Of a stretch of DNA of 64,000 bases, positions 15,822 through 24,134 are shown piece after piece. The stretch spans positions 62,001 through 126,000 of the forward strand of contig NZ_FNOR01000002.1 of the NCBI RefSeq assembly GCF_900107095.1, written 5' to 3'. Position 1 is the stretch's first letter. Each line of letters begins with the position of its first letter. The translations under genes and the position numbers were made by a program. This DNA comes from Collimonas sp. OK242 (lineage in GTDB: Bacteria > Pseudomonadota > Gammaproteobacteria > Burkholderiales > Burkholderiaceae_D). A model generated the notes under the pieces. That model was not told where the DNA came from. It saw only the letters and a list, made by a program, of their open reading frames with translations, and did no database searches.

Positions 15822-17786
15822 ATGTCTAATCTATTATCAAGCCTGGGCTGGTTTCCCATGGCGCTTATTATTCTGGTTACAGTTGCTATCTTGCTTGCGG
15901 TGTTTTTTTCCGTATCTGGGATCATCCGCTACATTCCCAATGACAGGATAGGCGTCGTCGAGAAGTTGTGGAGCTCCAGCGGATCGGTGAAAGCCGGCTT
16001 GCTGGCCTTGCACGGCGAGGCCGGTCTGCAACCCGACCTGCGGCGCGGCGGCTTTCATTTCTTTGCGCCTTTCCAGTTCCGGGTACACATCCATCCCATG
16101 GTTTCTGTCACGCAGGGCAAGATCGGCTATGTTTTTGCGCGCGATGGCATCGATCTGCCTGCGGGGCAGACCTTGGCCGACAATGCCAAGGTGGAAGATT
16201 TCCGCGACGTGCGGTCTTTCCTTGAAGGCGGCGGCCAGAAAGGACCGCAACGCAAGATCCTGCGTGAAGGCACGCACATCATCAATCCGGCCCTGTTTGT
16301 CGTGATGACGGAAGAGGCGACCTATTCATTGTCGCTGGACGCCAAGGAAAAGGCTTATTACGAGCAGATGCGCGGTGTGCTGGACGAGCGCAGCGGCTTT
16401 ACTCCTGTTGTGCTCAAAGAAGTAGCCGGCACGCATGATTCGGATCAACTCGCCATCGTGACGGTGCAGGACGGCCCCGGCTTGCCTAAGGACGAATTGC
16501 TGGCGCCGGACGTCGGCGATAGCCACAACTCGTTCCAGGAACCGGAAAAATTCCTGGCTGCCAGCGGCTTGCGCGGCCGCCAGGAGCGCGTGCTGGTGGA
16601 AGGCACGTATTACATTAATCGTCTGTTCGCAACGGTCGAGCTGATCAAGAAAACCATCATTCCAGTGGGTTATGTGGGGGTAGTTGTTTCCTATACCGGC
16701 CGTAAAGGTTCTGATTTGTCGGGCAAGGAATACAGCCACGGCGAACTGGTCGAGAGCGGTTGCCGCGGTGTATGGCGCGATCCGCTCATGCCGGGCAAGT
16801 ATGCGTTCAATACATATGCCGGCAAAATCGAGCTGGTTCCTACCACCAACTTCGTTCTGATGTGGAAATCCGGCGAGAGCGGTTCCAGTTTCGACAACAA
16901 CCTGCGCGAAATCACCCTGATCACCAAGGACGCCTTCGAGCCGCAATTGCCGCTGTCGGTGGTGGTGCATATTGACTACCGCAAGGCGCCGATGGTGGTG
17001 CAGCGTTTCGGCAACGTGGCGCAACTGGTCGAGCAAACGCTGGACCCCATGGTTTCTTCGTATTTCAAGAATGTCTCGCAGACCAAGACCTTCATCGAAC
17101 TGATCCAGTCACGCAGCGAGTTACAGACCAATGCGTCGGCCGACATGAAAGAGCGCTTCCAGGCCTATTCGCTGGAATTCCAGGAAGTGCTGATCGGTAC
17201 CCCCAAGCCGCAAGCGGGCGACACCAAGATCGAAAACATCATGGCGCAGCTGCGTGATCGCCAGATTGCGCGGGAACAGGTCGAGACATTCGCGCAAAAG
17301 CAGATCGCCGCCGACAAGGAGCGCGAGCTGAACGAGGCAGAGCAGCGCGCCGCCAAGCAGAAGGAGCTGACCGGATCGCTGGTGGATATCTCGATCAAGG
17401 AAAACCAGGGGGCTGCGAATGTGAAAGCGGCTGAAAAGAAGCGTCAGGAGATCGAGGCGTTGGCGCATGCGGAAAAATTCAAACAGGAAATGGAAGGCTC
17501 CGGCCGCGCATCTGCGATCAAGTCGGTGGGCGAAGCCGAAGCTTCGGCGATCAAGGCCAAGTCGGAAGCGTTGCAGGGAGAGGGCGCCGATAAACAGCTG
17601 ATGCAGACCGTGATGCTGCGCCTGGCTGAAGCGTTCGAGACGTCCAAGGTACCGTTGGTGCCGCAGATCCAGATGGGCGGGGGTGGCGATACCAATGCAT
17701 TCAATACCTTGCTGTCGCTGATGGGATCGCTTAAAGCCGGTGAACTGGCGCAGTCGCTGAAGCACGATGAGGCGCCGCGCGCATGA
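15822..17786 (+). CDS. SPFH/band-7 (flotillin-like) membrane protein
   Basis: A 654-residue protein with one N-terminal membrane anchor (about residues 12-33, MALIILVTVAILLAVFFSVS), followed by an SPFH/band-7 region beginning at IPNDRIGVVEK and continuing through IPVGYVGVVVSYTG to ITLITKDAFEPQLPLSVVVHIDYR. A long charged coiled coil rich in E, K, A and Q (about residues 470-590) and a glycine-rich tail follow. This order matches bacterial flotillins, which oligomerise at the membrane and organise functional microdomains. A charged insertion of about 100 residues (about 130-235) splits the band-7 part and makes this longer than typical FloA/FloT. It lies downstream of the triple-YbjQ gene on the same strand. 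No NfeD-like partner is seen. Confidence 0.85.
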   Translation: MSNLLSSLGWFPMALIILVTVAILLAVFFSVSGIIRYIPNDRIGVVEKLWSSSGSVKAGLLALHGEAGLQPDLRRGGFHFFAPFQFRVHIHPMVSVTQGKIGYVFARDGIDLPAGQTLADNAKVEDFRDVRSFLEGGGQKGPQRKILREGTHIINPALFVVMTEEATYSLSLDAKEKAYYEQMRGVLDERSGFTPVVLKEVAGTHDSDQLAIVTVQDGPGLPKDELLAPDVGDSHNSFQEPEKFLAASGLRGRQERVLVEGTYYINRLFATVELIKKTIIPVGYVGVVVSYTGRKGSDLSGKEYSHGELVESGCRGVWRDPLMPGKYAFNTYAGKIELVPTTNFVLMWKSGESGSSFDNNLREITLITKDAFEPQLPLSVVVHIDYRKAPMVVQRFGNVAQLVEQTLDPMVSSYFKNVSQTKTFIELIQSRSELQTNASADMKERFQAYSLEFQEVLIGTPKPQAGDTKIENIMAQLRDRQIAREQVETFAQKQIAADKERELNEAEQRAAKQKELTGSLVDISIKENQGAANVKAAEKKRQEIEALAHAEKFKQEMEGSGRASAIKSVGEAEASAIKAKSEALQGEGADKQLMQTVMLRLAEAFETSKVPLVPQIQMGGGGDTNAFNTLLSLMGSLKAGELAQSLKHDEAPRA

Positions 17787-17970
17787 TTGATGTCGGATGA
17801 ACTTGCCGGGGCGGTACTGCCGTTTTCATGAGTTTTCATGATTCATGACGGTAATCTACCTATGATGGTTTTAAAATATAGTTTTAAATCAAACTGATAG
17901 GTCGCATTTTTAATGTGGCTTATCAGGTATGTCCTGAGTCTCTGCGTTACACATCCTTCCTTGTAATTAA

Positions 17971-17986
17971 TTAATGAATTGATTAA
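17971..17986. promoter_or_regulatory. Near-palindrome upstream of the TetR gene, candidate operator
   Basis: TTAATGAATTGATTAA is symmetric at 14 of 16 positions and ends ten bases before the ATG of the TetR gene, inside a very AT-rich stretch. TetR regulators commonly bind such palindromes over their own promoters. Binding here is inferred from position and symmetry. Confidence 0.4.
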
Positions 17987-17996
17987 TATAAATTGC

Positions 17997-18671
17997 ATGA
18001 GCCGACCAATACCAGCGCGCGGACGTCCCGTAGCCTCAGACCAGGACACCCGCGAAAAACTACTCGATACCGCCACGCTATTGTTCTCGTCGCAAGGAAT
18101 CGCGGCGACCACCGTGGCGGCGGTGGCGCGCCAGGCCGGCGTTACCTCGGCCATGGTGCATTACTACTTCAATAACCGCGACCAATTGATCGAGGCCGTG
18201 GTGGACGAGCGGGTCTGCCTGTTCGTCAACAGCATCTGGGATCCGATCACGGGCGGCGAGTCTCCCGAACAGATGATCTTGGGCATCGTCGAGCGCATGA
18301 TAGCCACCACCGAAACCATGCCGTGGATGCCGGCCTTGTGGGTGCGCGAAGTCCTGAGCGATGGCGGCGAATTGCGAGAACGCATGGTGCAGCGGGTGCC
18401 CTTGGCCAAACTTGCCTTGTTCACGGAGAACTGCCGGCGCAGCCAGCAAGCGGGAACGATCAATCCGGGACTGGAGCCGAACCTGATCTTTATCTCGGTG
18501 CTCGGCTTGACCATGTTGCCGCTGGCGATGGCGCGCACCTTGAAGAACAAGCCCTTGCTGCCGTCCTTGAACAAGGCGGCGCTGCTGGACAAGGAAATTC
18601 TGAGGCGACACATCAAGGCGCTGCTGCTGCACGGGCTGGCGCTGCCGGCGATTACGCGTAACGACGGATAA
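17997..18671 (+). CDS. TetR/AcrR-family transcriptional regulator of the efflux operon
   Basis: A 224-residue regulator. The N-terminal helix-turn-helix is clear: DTREKLLDTATLLFSSQGIAATTV, then VARQAGVTSAMVHYYFNNRD, the TetR recognition helix with its usual YxYFxN(R/K) ending. The C-terminal ~150 residues would form the ligand-binding and dimer domain. An in-frame TTG at 17979 exists, but ATG 17997 begins the natural MSRPIPARGRP leader and was chosen. It heads an operon with HlyD-type adaptor, ABC ATPase, ABC permease and outer-membrane factor. This resembles the E. coli cecR-ybhGFSR arrangement, so it probably represses its own operon until a drug-like ligand binds. Confidence 0.9.
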   Translation: MSRPIPARGRPVASDQDTREKLLDTATLLFSSQGIAATTVAAVARQAGVTSAMVHYYFNNRDQLIEAVVDERVCLFVNSIWDPITGGESPEQMILGIVERMIATTETMPWMPALWVREVLSDGGELRERMVQRVPLAKLALFTENCRRSQQAGTINPGLEPNLIFISVLGLTMLPLAMARTLKNKPLLPSLNKAALLDKEILRRHIKALLLHGLALPAITRNDG

Positions 18672-18686
18672 GCGAGGAAAAATCCC

Positions 18687-19673
18687 ATGTCTATGTCGCA
18701 TAGCCTTGGCAAGCGTCTGCAGCGATCTTCAATCTTTGTGATCGCAGCTCTGTGCTACCTGACGTTGGCAGGGTGCACGCCGAGCAACGACAACGATTGG
18801 CAGGGCTACGTGGAAGGTGAATATGTATATGTCGCCTCGTCGCAAGCCGGCCGTCTCGATCGCCTGTCGGTCCGGCGCGGGCAGCAGGTGGCGTCAGGCG
18901 AACAATTGTTCATGCTGGAATCGGGCGATGAAATCGCTGCCCAGAGCCAGGCGCAACGCCAGTTGAATGCCGCCCAGGCACAGCTGGCGGATATCCAGAG
19001 CGGCAAACGGCCGCAGGAGCAAGAGGTTACGCGGGCACAGCTGGCGCAAGCCCGGGCCGCCGCCGCCAAGGCTGCGCTCCAGCTCAGCCGCGATCAGGTC
19101 CAGTTCCAGGCCGGCGGCATCGCTAAGCAGCAACTCGACGATTCACGCGCCGCAGCCGAGACTGCGGCGGCACAGGCCAAGCAGTGGCAAAGCCAGTTGA
19201 CGGTGGATCGTTTGCCTGGCCGCGACGCTCAGATCCGCGCGCAACAGGCGCAGGTTGCAGCGGCGCAGGCGGTGCTGGAGCAAGCCGACTGGAAGCTGGC
19301 GCAAAAGACCGTAACCGCAACCCGTAGCGGCCTGGTGTTCGACACCATGTATCGCGAAGGCGAATGGGTGGCGGCCGGCAATCCGGTGCTGCGCATGCTG
19401 CCGCCGGAAAATGTGAAAATCCGCTTCTTCGTACCGGAGACCACGCTTGGCCGGCTCAAGCTGAACCAGGCCGTGACCCTCAGCTGCGACGGCTGCCAGG
19501 CCAAGGTGGCGGCGCAGATTTCCTACATCTCGACCGAATCGGAATATAACCCGCCCATCATTTACAGCAATCAGTCGCGCGCCAAACTGGTCTATATGAT
19601 AGAGGCGCGTCCGGCGCCGGCTGATGCGCTCAAGCTGCACCCGGGGCAACCGGTCGAAGTGAGATTGCCATGA
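18687..19673 (+). CDS. HlyD-type periplasmic adaptor lipoprotein of an ABC efflux pump (YbhG-like)
   Basis: A 328-residue membrane-fusion protein that would bridge the inner-membrane ABC pump to the outer-membrane channel. The signal ends in a lipobox (LTLAGC), so it is probably lipid-anchored. Residues ~35-75 form the first biotinyl-lipoyl half (GYVEGEYVYVASSQAGRLDRL, then VRRGQQVASGEQLFML). An Ala/Gln-rich alpha-helical hairpin follows (about 80-205). The second lipoyl half comes after it (VTATRSGLVFDTMYREGEWVAAGNPVLRML), then the beta-barrel domain (VKIRFFVPETTLGRLK). GAGGAAA lies ahead of the ATG. Its stop overlaps the ATPase start by ATGA. Confidence 0.92.
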   Translation: MSMSHSLGKRLQRSSIFVIAALCYLTLAGCTPSNDNDWQGYVEGEYVYVASSQAGRLDRLSVRRGQQVASGEQLFMLESGDEIAAQSQAQRQLNAAQAQLADIQSGKRPQEQEVTRAQLAQARAAAAKAALQLSRDQVQFQAGGIAKQQLDDSRAAAETAAAQAKQWQSQLTVDRLPGRDAQIRAQQAQVAAAQAVLEQADWKLAQKTVTATRSGLVFDTMYREGEWVAAGNPVLRMLPPENVKIRFFVPETTLGRLKLNQAVTLSCDGCQAKVAAQISYISTESEYNPPIIYSNQSRAKLVYMIEARPAPADALKLHPGQPVEVRLP

Positions 19674-20665
19674 CGGCGAGCAGCGCCAGCGCGGACAATG
19701 CCGACGCCGACGGCGACCTGGTGGTGGACGTCGATCGTATCAACAAACACTTCGGCAGCAAGCATGTGGTGAGGGATCTCTCGCTCCAGGTGCGGCGCGG
19801 CGAGATCTTCGGCTTCCTCGGACCTAACGGCAGCGGCAAGACTACCTCGATCCGCATGATGTGCGGCTTGCTGACGCCCGATTCGGGCCACGGCACCTGC
19901 CTCGGCTTCGATATCATCAAGCAAAGCGACCAGATCAAGCGGCGGGTCGGCTACATGACGCAGAAATTCTCTTATTGGGACGATCTCAGCATCCGCGAGA
20001 ACCTGGATTTTGTGGCTCGCATCTACGAGATGAAAAACCGCAAGGAAGTGGTCGATCAGAGCCTGGAAAAACTCGGGCTGAGCAGCCGCGCCAAGCAGCT
20101 GGCCGGCTCCCTGTCCGGCGGCTGGAAACAGCGGCTGGCGCTGGCCGCCAGCATGCTGCATAAGCCGCAACTGCTGTTGCTGGACGAACCGACCGCCGGT
20201 GTCGATCCGGCGGCGCGGCGCGATTTCTGGGAGGAGCTGCACCGGCTGGCGGCGGAGGGCATCAGCGTCCTGGTCAGCACCCATTACATGGACGAGGCCG
20301 AACGTTGCCACAAGCTGGCGTATCTGGCCTACGGCAAGTTGCTGGTGCAAGGCACGGCTGCCGAAGTGGTGGCCGGGCAGGGCTTGACCACCTGGGCAAT
20401 CTATAACAGCCGCAACGGCGATATGCACGATAACCAGTTGGTCGGCTTGTCCCTGCAACTGCATGACCAGCCCGGGGTAGATCAGTTGGTGGTGTTCGGC
20501 ACCTCCCTGCATGTATGCGGCACAGACGCCGCGCTGCTGGAAAAGACCCTGCGCCGGATGATCCAGGGACGGGATCTGCGCATGGAGCTGATCGACACCA
20601 GCCTGGAAGATGTCTTCATCTACATGATGAACCGCTCGGCCGATGATTTCGGAGACCAGCCATGA
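19670..20665 (+). CDS. ABC transporter ATP-binding protein (YbhF-like, single ATPase domain)
   Basis: A 331-residue ATPase energising the efflux pump. Motifs in order: Walker A GPNGSGKTTS, Q-loop MTQKFSYWDDLSIREN, ABC signature LSGGWKQR, Walker B LLLLDEPTAGVDP and the switch histidine in STHYMDEAERC. The ~100-residue C-terminal extension after the nucleotide-binding domain is common in drug-exporter ATPases of the DrrA/YbhF type. E. coli YbhF has two ATPase domains in one chain, whereas this protein has one, so a homodimer is expected. Start and stop overlap both neighbours by ATGA. Confidence 0.95.
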   Translation: MTASSASADNADADGDLVVDVDRINKHFGSKHVVRDLSLQVRRGEIFGFLGPNGSGKTTSIRMMCGLLTPDSGHGTCLGFDIIKQSDQIKRRVGYMTQKFSYWDDLSIRENLDFVARIYEMKNRKEVVDQSLEKLGLSSRAKQLAGSLSGGWKQRLALAASMLHKPQLLLLDEPTAGVDPAARRDFWEELHRLAAEGISVLVSTHYMDEAERCHKLAYLAYGKLLVQGTAAEVVAGQGLTTWAIYNSRNGDMHDNQLVGLSLQLHDQPGVDQLVVFGTSLHVCGTDAALLEKTLRRMIQGRDLRMELIDTSLEDVFIYMMNRSADDFGDQP

Positions 20666-21804
20666 ACCGGTTTTCGGGTCTATCTCTCTCGCGTTGGTGG
20701 AGCATCGTCCTCAAGGAGTTCCTGCAACTGATGCGCGATCGCGTCACGGTGCGCATGATCACGGTGATCCCCATCATGCAGATGCTGCTGTTCGGCTTTG
20801 CCATCAACAGCGATCCGAAACACATGCCGACCGCCATCATCGGCGCCGATCACAGCGAATTCACGCGCACCTTCATCGCCGCCATGAAGGCGTCCGACTA
20901 TTTCGATGTCGTCGCCGAACTGCCGAACGAGGCCGCCGGCCGCACCGCGCTGGCGCAGGGGAAAGTGCTGTTCGTCCTGAATATTCCGGCCGGTTTTACC
21001 CGCAAGCTGCTGCGCGGCGAACGGCCGGCGCTGCTGGTGGAGGCCGACGCCACCGATCCTACCGCCACCGGCATGGCGCTGGCGGCCTTGCCGCAACTGG
21101 TGCAATCGGTGGCAAACAAGGATTTGCAAGGCGCGCTGGCAAAATTCAACGGCGGCAAGCCGGCTTTCGATGTGCAGGTCCAGCGCTTGTACAACCCGGA
21201 AGGCATCACTCAGTACAACGTCGTGCCGGGCTTGATGGGCGTCATCTTGTCGATGACGATGGTGATGATGACCGGTTTGTCGATGACCCGCGAACGCGAG
21301 CGCGGCACCATGGAAAACCTGCTGGCGACGCCGGTATCGCCGATTGAGGTCATGACCGGCAAGATCATGCCGTATATCGCCATCGGCCTGATCCAGGCCA
21401 GCATCATCCTGCTCGGCGCGCGGTTCATGTTTCATGTGCCGTTTGCCGGCAGCGTGCTTGCCATCTATCTGGCGGCGCTGCTGTTTATTGCGGCCAGCCT
21501 GACCGTCGGCATTACGCTGTCGTCGATCGCGCAGAATCAACTGCAGGCCATGCAGCTGACGATGTTCTATTTCCTGCCTAACATCCTGTTGTCGGGTTTC
21601 ATGTTTCCATTTCAAGGCATGCCGAAATGGGCGCAGTTCATCGGCAACCTGCTGCCGCTGACGTATTTCAACCGGCTGATACGCGGCATTCTGCTGAAAG
21701 GCGACGGCTGGATCGATCTCTGGCCCAATGTCTGGCCGCTGATGCTCTTCACGCTGATCGTGATGGGAATCGCGCTGCGCTTTTATCGCCGTACGCTGGA
21801 TTGA
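20662..21804 (+). CDS. ABC-2 type transporter permease (YbhR/YbhS-like)
   Basis: A 380-residue inner-membrane permease. An N-terminal membrane segment (VRMITVIPIMQMLLFGFAI) is followed by a large periplasmic domain (about residues 45-170). Five hydrophobic segments fill the C-terminal half, including GLMGVILSMTMVMMTGLSM and the ABC-2 hallmark region RERERGTMENLLATPVSPIEVMTGK before the third segment. E. coli ybh and related operons carry two permease genes; only one is present here, so the pump presumably uses a permease homodimer. Coupled by ATGA overlap to the ATPase gene. Confidence 0.93.
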   Translation: MNRFSGLSLSRWWSIVLKEFLQLMRDRVTVRMITVIPIMQMLLFGFAINSDPKHMPTAIIGADHSEFTRTFIAAMKASDYFDVVAELPNEAAGRTALAQGKVLFVLNIPAGFTRKLLRGERPALLVEADATDPTATGMALAALPQLVQSVANKDLQGALAKFNGGKPAFDVQVQRLYNPEGITQYNVVPGLMGVILSMTMVMMTGLSMTRERERGTMENLLATPVSPIEVMTGKIMPYIAIGLIQASIILLGARFMFHVPFAGSVLAIYLAALLFIAASLTVGITLSSIAQNQLQAMQLTMFYFLPNILLSGFMFPFQGMPKWAQFIGNLLPLTYFNRLIRGILLKGDGWIDLWPNVWPLMLFTLIVMGIALRFYRRTLD

Positions 21805-21814
21805 GGACATCGTG

Positions 21815-23332
21815 ATGAGACACCATTTGATTCGCGTTCGCAGGAAGCGGCTTTGGCTGCTTTGGCTATTGGCGGCCAGCGCTGGTTTGCTGAGCGCCTG
21901 TGCGGCCGGTCCGGATTTCCACGCGCCTGCAGCGCCTGCTGTGCAGCAGTACACATCGGGCGTGCAGGTCACGGCGACCGTAGCAAGCACAGGCGCGGGC
22001 GGCGCCGCCCAGCGGTTTGATCCTGCCATGGATATCCCGGCGCAATGGTGGACGCTGTTTCACTCGCCGCAGCTGGATGCGCTGGTACGCGAGGCGCTTG
22101 CCAACAGTCCCTTGATGGCGCAAGCCAAAGCCACCTTGCGCCAGGCCGGCGAAACTCTGAGCGGGCAAACCGGCGCCAGTCGTTATCCGCAAGCCGACCT
22201 GCAGCTGGGTAACACGCGCCAGCAGATCAATGCTGCGGCGCTCGGTATTCCGAACGTACCGCAGACCGGGCCGTTTACGCTGTACAACGCAGCGATTAAC
22301 GTGTCCTACACCGTAGATGTTTTCGGCGCCAATACCCGCATGCTGGAAGGTTTGCAGGCGCAAGTGCAGAATCAGGCGGATGAGCTGCAAGCGGTGCGAT
22401 TGACGCTGGCAGCCAACGTCGTGACGGCGGCCATCAGACAAGCCGCGCTGCGTGCCCAGATTGTCAGTAGCGAGCAAATGCTGCAGCTGCAGCGCCGGCA
22501 GCTCGACATCATGGCGCAACGGTTTGCCGCAGGCGGCATCGCCCAGAGGGATCTGAAAAACCAGCGCACATTGGTGGCGCAGAGCGAAGCCGCGTTGCCG
22601 TCCCTCAAACAGCAGCTGGCCCAGGTCAGCCATCAGCTGGCGGTTTACCTGGGGAAAGCGCCGGCCCAGGTCGATTTGCAGCCATTGGATTTGAATACGC
22701 TGACGCTGCCGGCTACCGTGCCCCTGAGCCTGCCGTCAGCGCTGGCGCGCCAGCGTCCCGACATCCGGGCGGCAGAGGCGACGCTGCATCAAGCCAGTGC
22801 GCAGGTCGGGCTGGCCACGGCCAATCTCTATCCGCAACTGACCTTATCCGGCAGCGTGGGCGCGCAGCAGACGCATATCTCCGATATTGCCAATAGCTTG
22901 AACGTCTGGAGCATCGGCATCAAATTGATGCAACCCTTGTTCCATGGCGGCGAACTGCGCGCGAAAAAACGCTCGGCGCTTGCCGCCTACGATGCCGCCG
23001 CTGCAGCTTACCAGCAGACAGTATTGCAGGCGCTGCAGCAGGTGGCGGATACCTTGCGGGCCTTGGAAAACGACGCCCGGGCCTTGCAGGCGAGGACGCA
23101 GGCAGCCGAGAGCGCCGCGGACAGCCTGGCGATCACGCAGGACCAGTATCAGGCCGGCGGCGTCAGTCATCTCAGTTTGCTGGACGCTCAGCGCCAACGG
23201 ATGCAAACCGATCTGGATCGGACGCTTGCGCAAGCGGCGCGTTTTAGCGATACGGCCGCATTGCTGCAGGCATTGGGTGGCGGTTGGTGGAATGCATCAG
23301 ATCAGGTCGGTTTGAATACCATTAAGCCGTAA
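21815..23332 (+). CDS. NodT/OprM-type outer-membrane efflux lipoprotein
   Basis: A 505-residue outer-membrane channel of the TolC/OprM superfamily, last gene of the efflux operon. The signal peptide ends in a lipobox (AGLLSACAAGPDF), followed by the PDFHAP-type motif usual for this family. Two repeats of a helical outer-membrane efflux domain follow, with family motifs such as QWWTLFHSPQLDALVREAL, LARQRPDIRAAEATLHQASAQVG and the late DQYQAGGVSHLSLLDAQRQ. A GTG lies one codon upstream (21812); the ATG at 21815 is better spaced from GAGGA. The last 31 bases overlap a convergent gene on the other strand. Confidence 0.95.
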   Translation: MRHHLIRVRRKRLWLLWLLAASAGLLSACAAGPDFHAPAAPAVQQYTSGVQVTATVASTGAGGAAQRFDPAMDIPAQWWTLFHSPQLDALVREALANSPLMAQAKATLRQAGETLSGQTGASRYPQADLQLGNTRQQINAAALGIPNVPQTGPFTLYNAAINVSYTVDVFGANTRMLEGLQAQVQNQADELQAVRLTLAANVVTAAIRQAALRAQIVSSEQMLQLQRRQLDIMAQRFAAGGIAQRDLKNQRTLVAQSEAALPSLKQQLAQVSHQLAVYLGKAPAQVDLQPLDLNTLTLPATVPLSLPSALARQRPDIRAAEATLHQASAQVGLATANLYPQLTLSGSVGAQQTHISDIANSLNVWSIGIKLMQPLFHGGELRAKKRSALAAYDAAAAAYQQTVLQALQQVADTLRALENDARALQARTQAAESAADSLAITQDQYQAGGVSHLSLLDAQRQRMQTDLDRTLAQAARFSDTAALLQALGGGWWNASDQVGLNTIKP

Positions 23333-23769
23333 ATCACCAGCATAGCCATGAATGCAGGATATCCAAGCCATTCCCAATAGCGCGCATATTGCCAGTAATG
23401 TGCGGGAAGTTGCGTATTGTCTTGGACCGAAACAGCAGCTATTTTTGACATTTGTATCTGCAACCAGACAACCGGTAGCCAGCAGGCTCCTGCCAATGCG
23501 TACAGGAAAAAAGTCCATAGCACCCAATTTTGTGTGATTGGATAGCCAGATAAAGAGAGCATGGCGTAGCCGGTCAGCGGCTGAATGAAAATCGCCGGTG
23601 TGGTGAACCAGAAATCAGCACGTACAACCAACCGAATAACTTCCGCAATCGCGGCCGGGTTACGAGTGCGATGTATAAAATAAAGATAGAACGCGCTGCC
23701 AAAGCCTGTTCCAACCAGCAGAACACTGGACATGATGTGCGTCCACTTCAGCATCAAATAAATATTCAT
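23302..23769 (-). CDS. DUF2269-type small integral membrane protein
   Basis: A 155-residue protein with four hydrophobic segments and the family look of DUF2269: MLKWTHIMSSVLLVGTGFGSAFYLYF at the N-terminus and conserved WFTTPAIFIQPLTGYAML. Function is unknown. Its start overlaps the preceding DoxX-like gene by ATGA, so the two are co-translated. The 3' end overlaps the convergent efflux channel gene by 31 bases, leaving no room for a terminator between them. Confidence 0.8.
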   Translation of the reverse strand: MNIYLMLKWTHIMSSVLLVGTGFGSAFYLYFIHRTRNPAAIAEVIRLVVRADFWFTTPAIFIQPLTGYAMLSLSGYPITQNWVLWTFFLYALAGACWLPVVWLQIQMSKIAAVSVQDNTQLPAHYWQYARYWEWLGYPAFMAMLVIYGLMVFKPT

Positions 23770-24134
23770 GGTGTTTGATTTTCACTCTTATATAGTAGCC
23801 ATAGCATTAATAATATAGGCAGATTTTTGAGTATCGGGCCGAATGGATGCAGCAGGTATTCAGGAAGCCAGATAGAAATAGTGACGGAGTAAACAATGAT
23901 CAGGCAAGCCTGAATCATCCACAGTAGTTTTCCATACCTAATTACGCTAAACAGACCAAGTAAAATATCCAGTGCCGCCGCCAGATAAAGAGCGAAAAGG
24001 GCGGTATGCCCATACAAGCCGACTCGACTAAGCAGGCTTAAGCCATCTTGTTTGGTATAAAGACTGAGCACTCCCGTCACTAACCAAATAGTCGCCAGCA
24101 CTATACGCATCAAGCGCAGGTCAGGTGATTTCAT
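23766..24134 (-). CDS. DoxX-like small membrane protein
   Basis: A 122-residue protein with four predicted membrane helices and a DoxX-like pattern (LRLMRIVLATIWLVTGVLSLY; ALYLAAALDILLGLFSVI). An ATG at 24152 is possible, but ATG 24134 gives an exact ATGA overlap with the upstream dehydrogenase-like gene and a natural MKSPDLR leader, so it was chosen. It is the middle gene of a leftward three-gene operon. Saccharopine-dehydrogenase-like proteins and DoxX-like proteins often occur together, but the reaction is not established. Confidence 0.78.
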   Translation of the reverse strand: MKSPDLRLMRIVLATIWLVTGVLSLYTKQDGLSLLSRVGLYGHTALFALYLAAALDILLGLFSVIRYGKLLWMIQACLIIVYSVTISIWLPEYLLHPFGPILKNLPILLMLWLLYKSENQTP

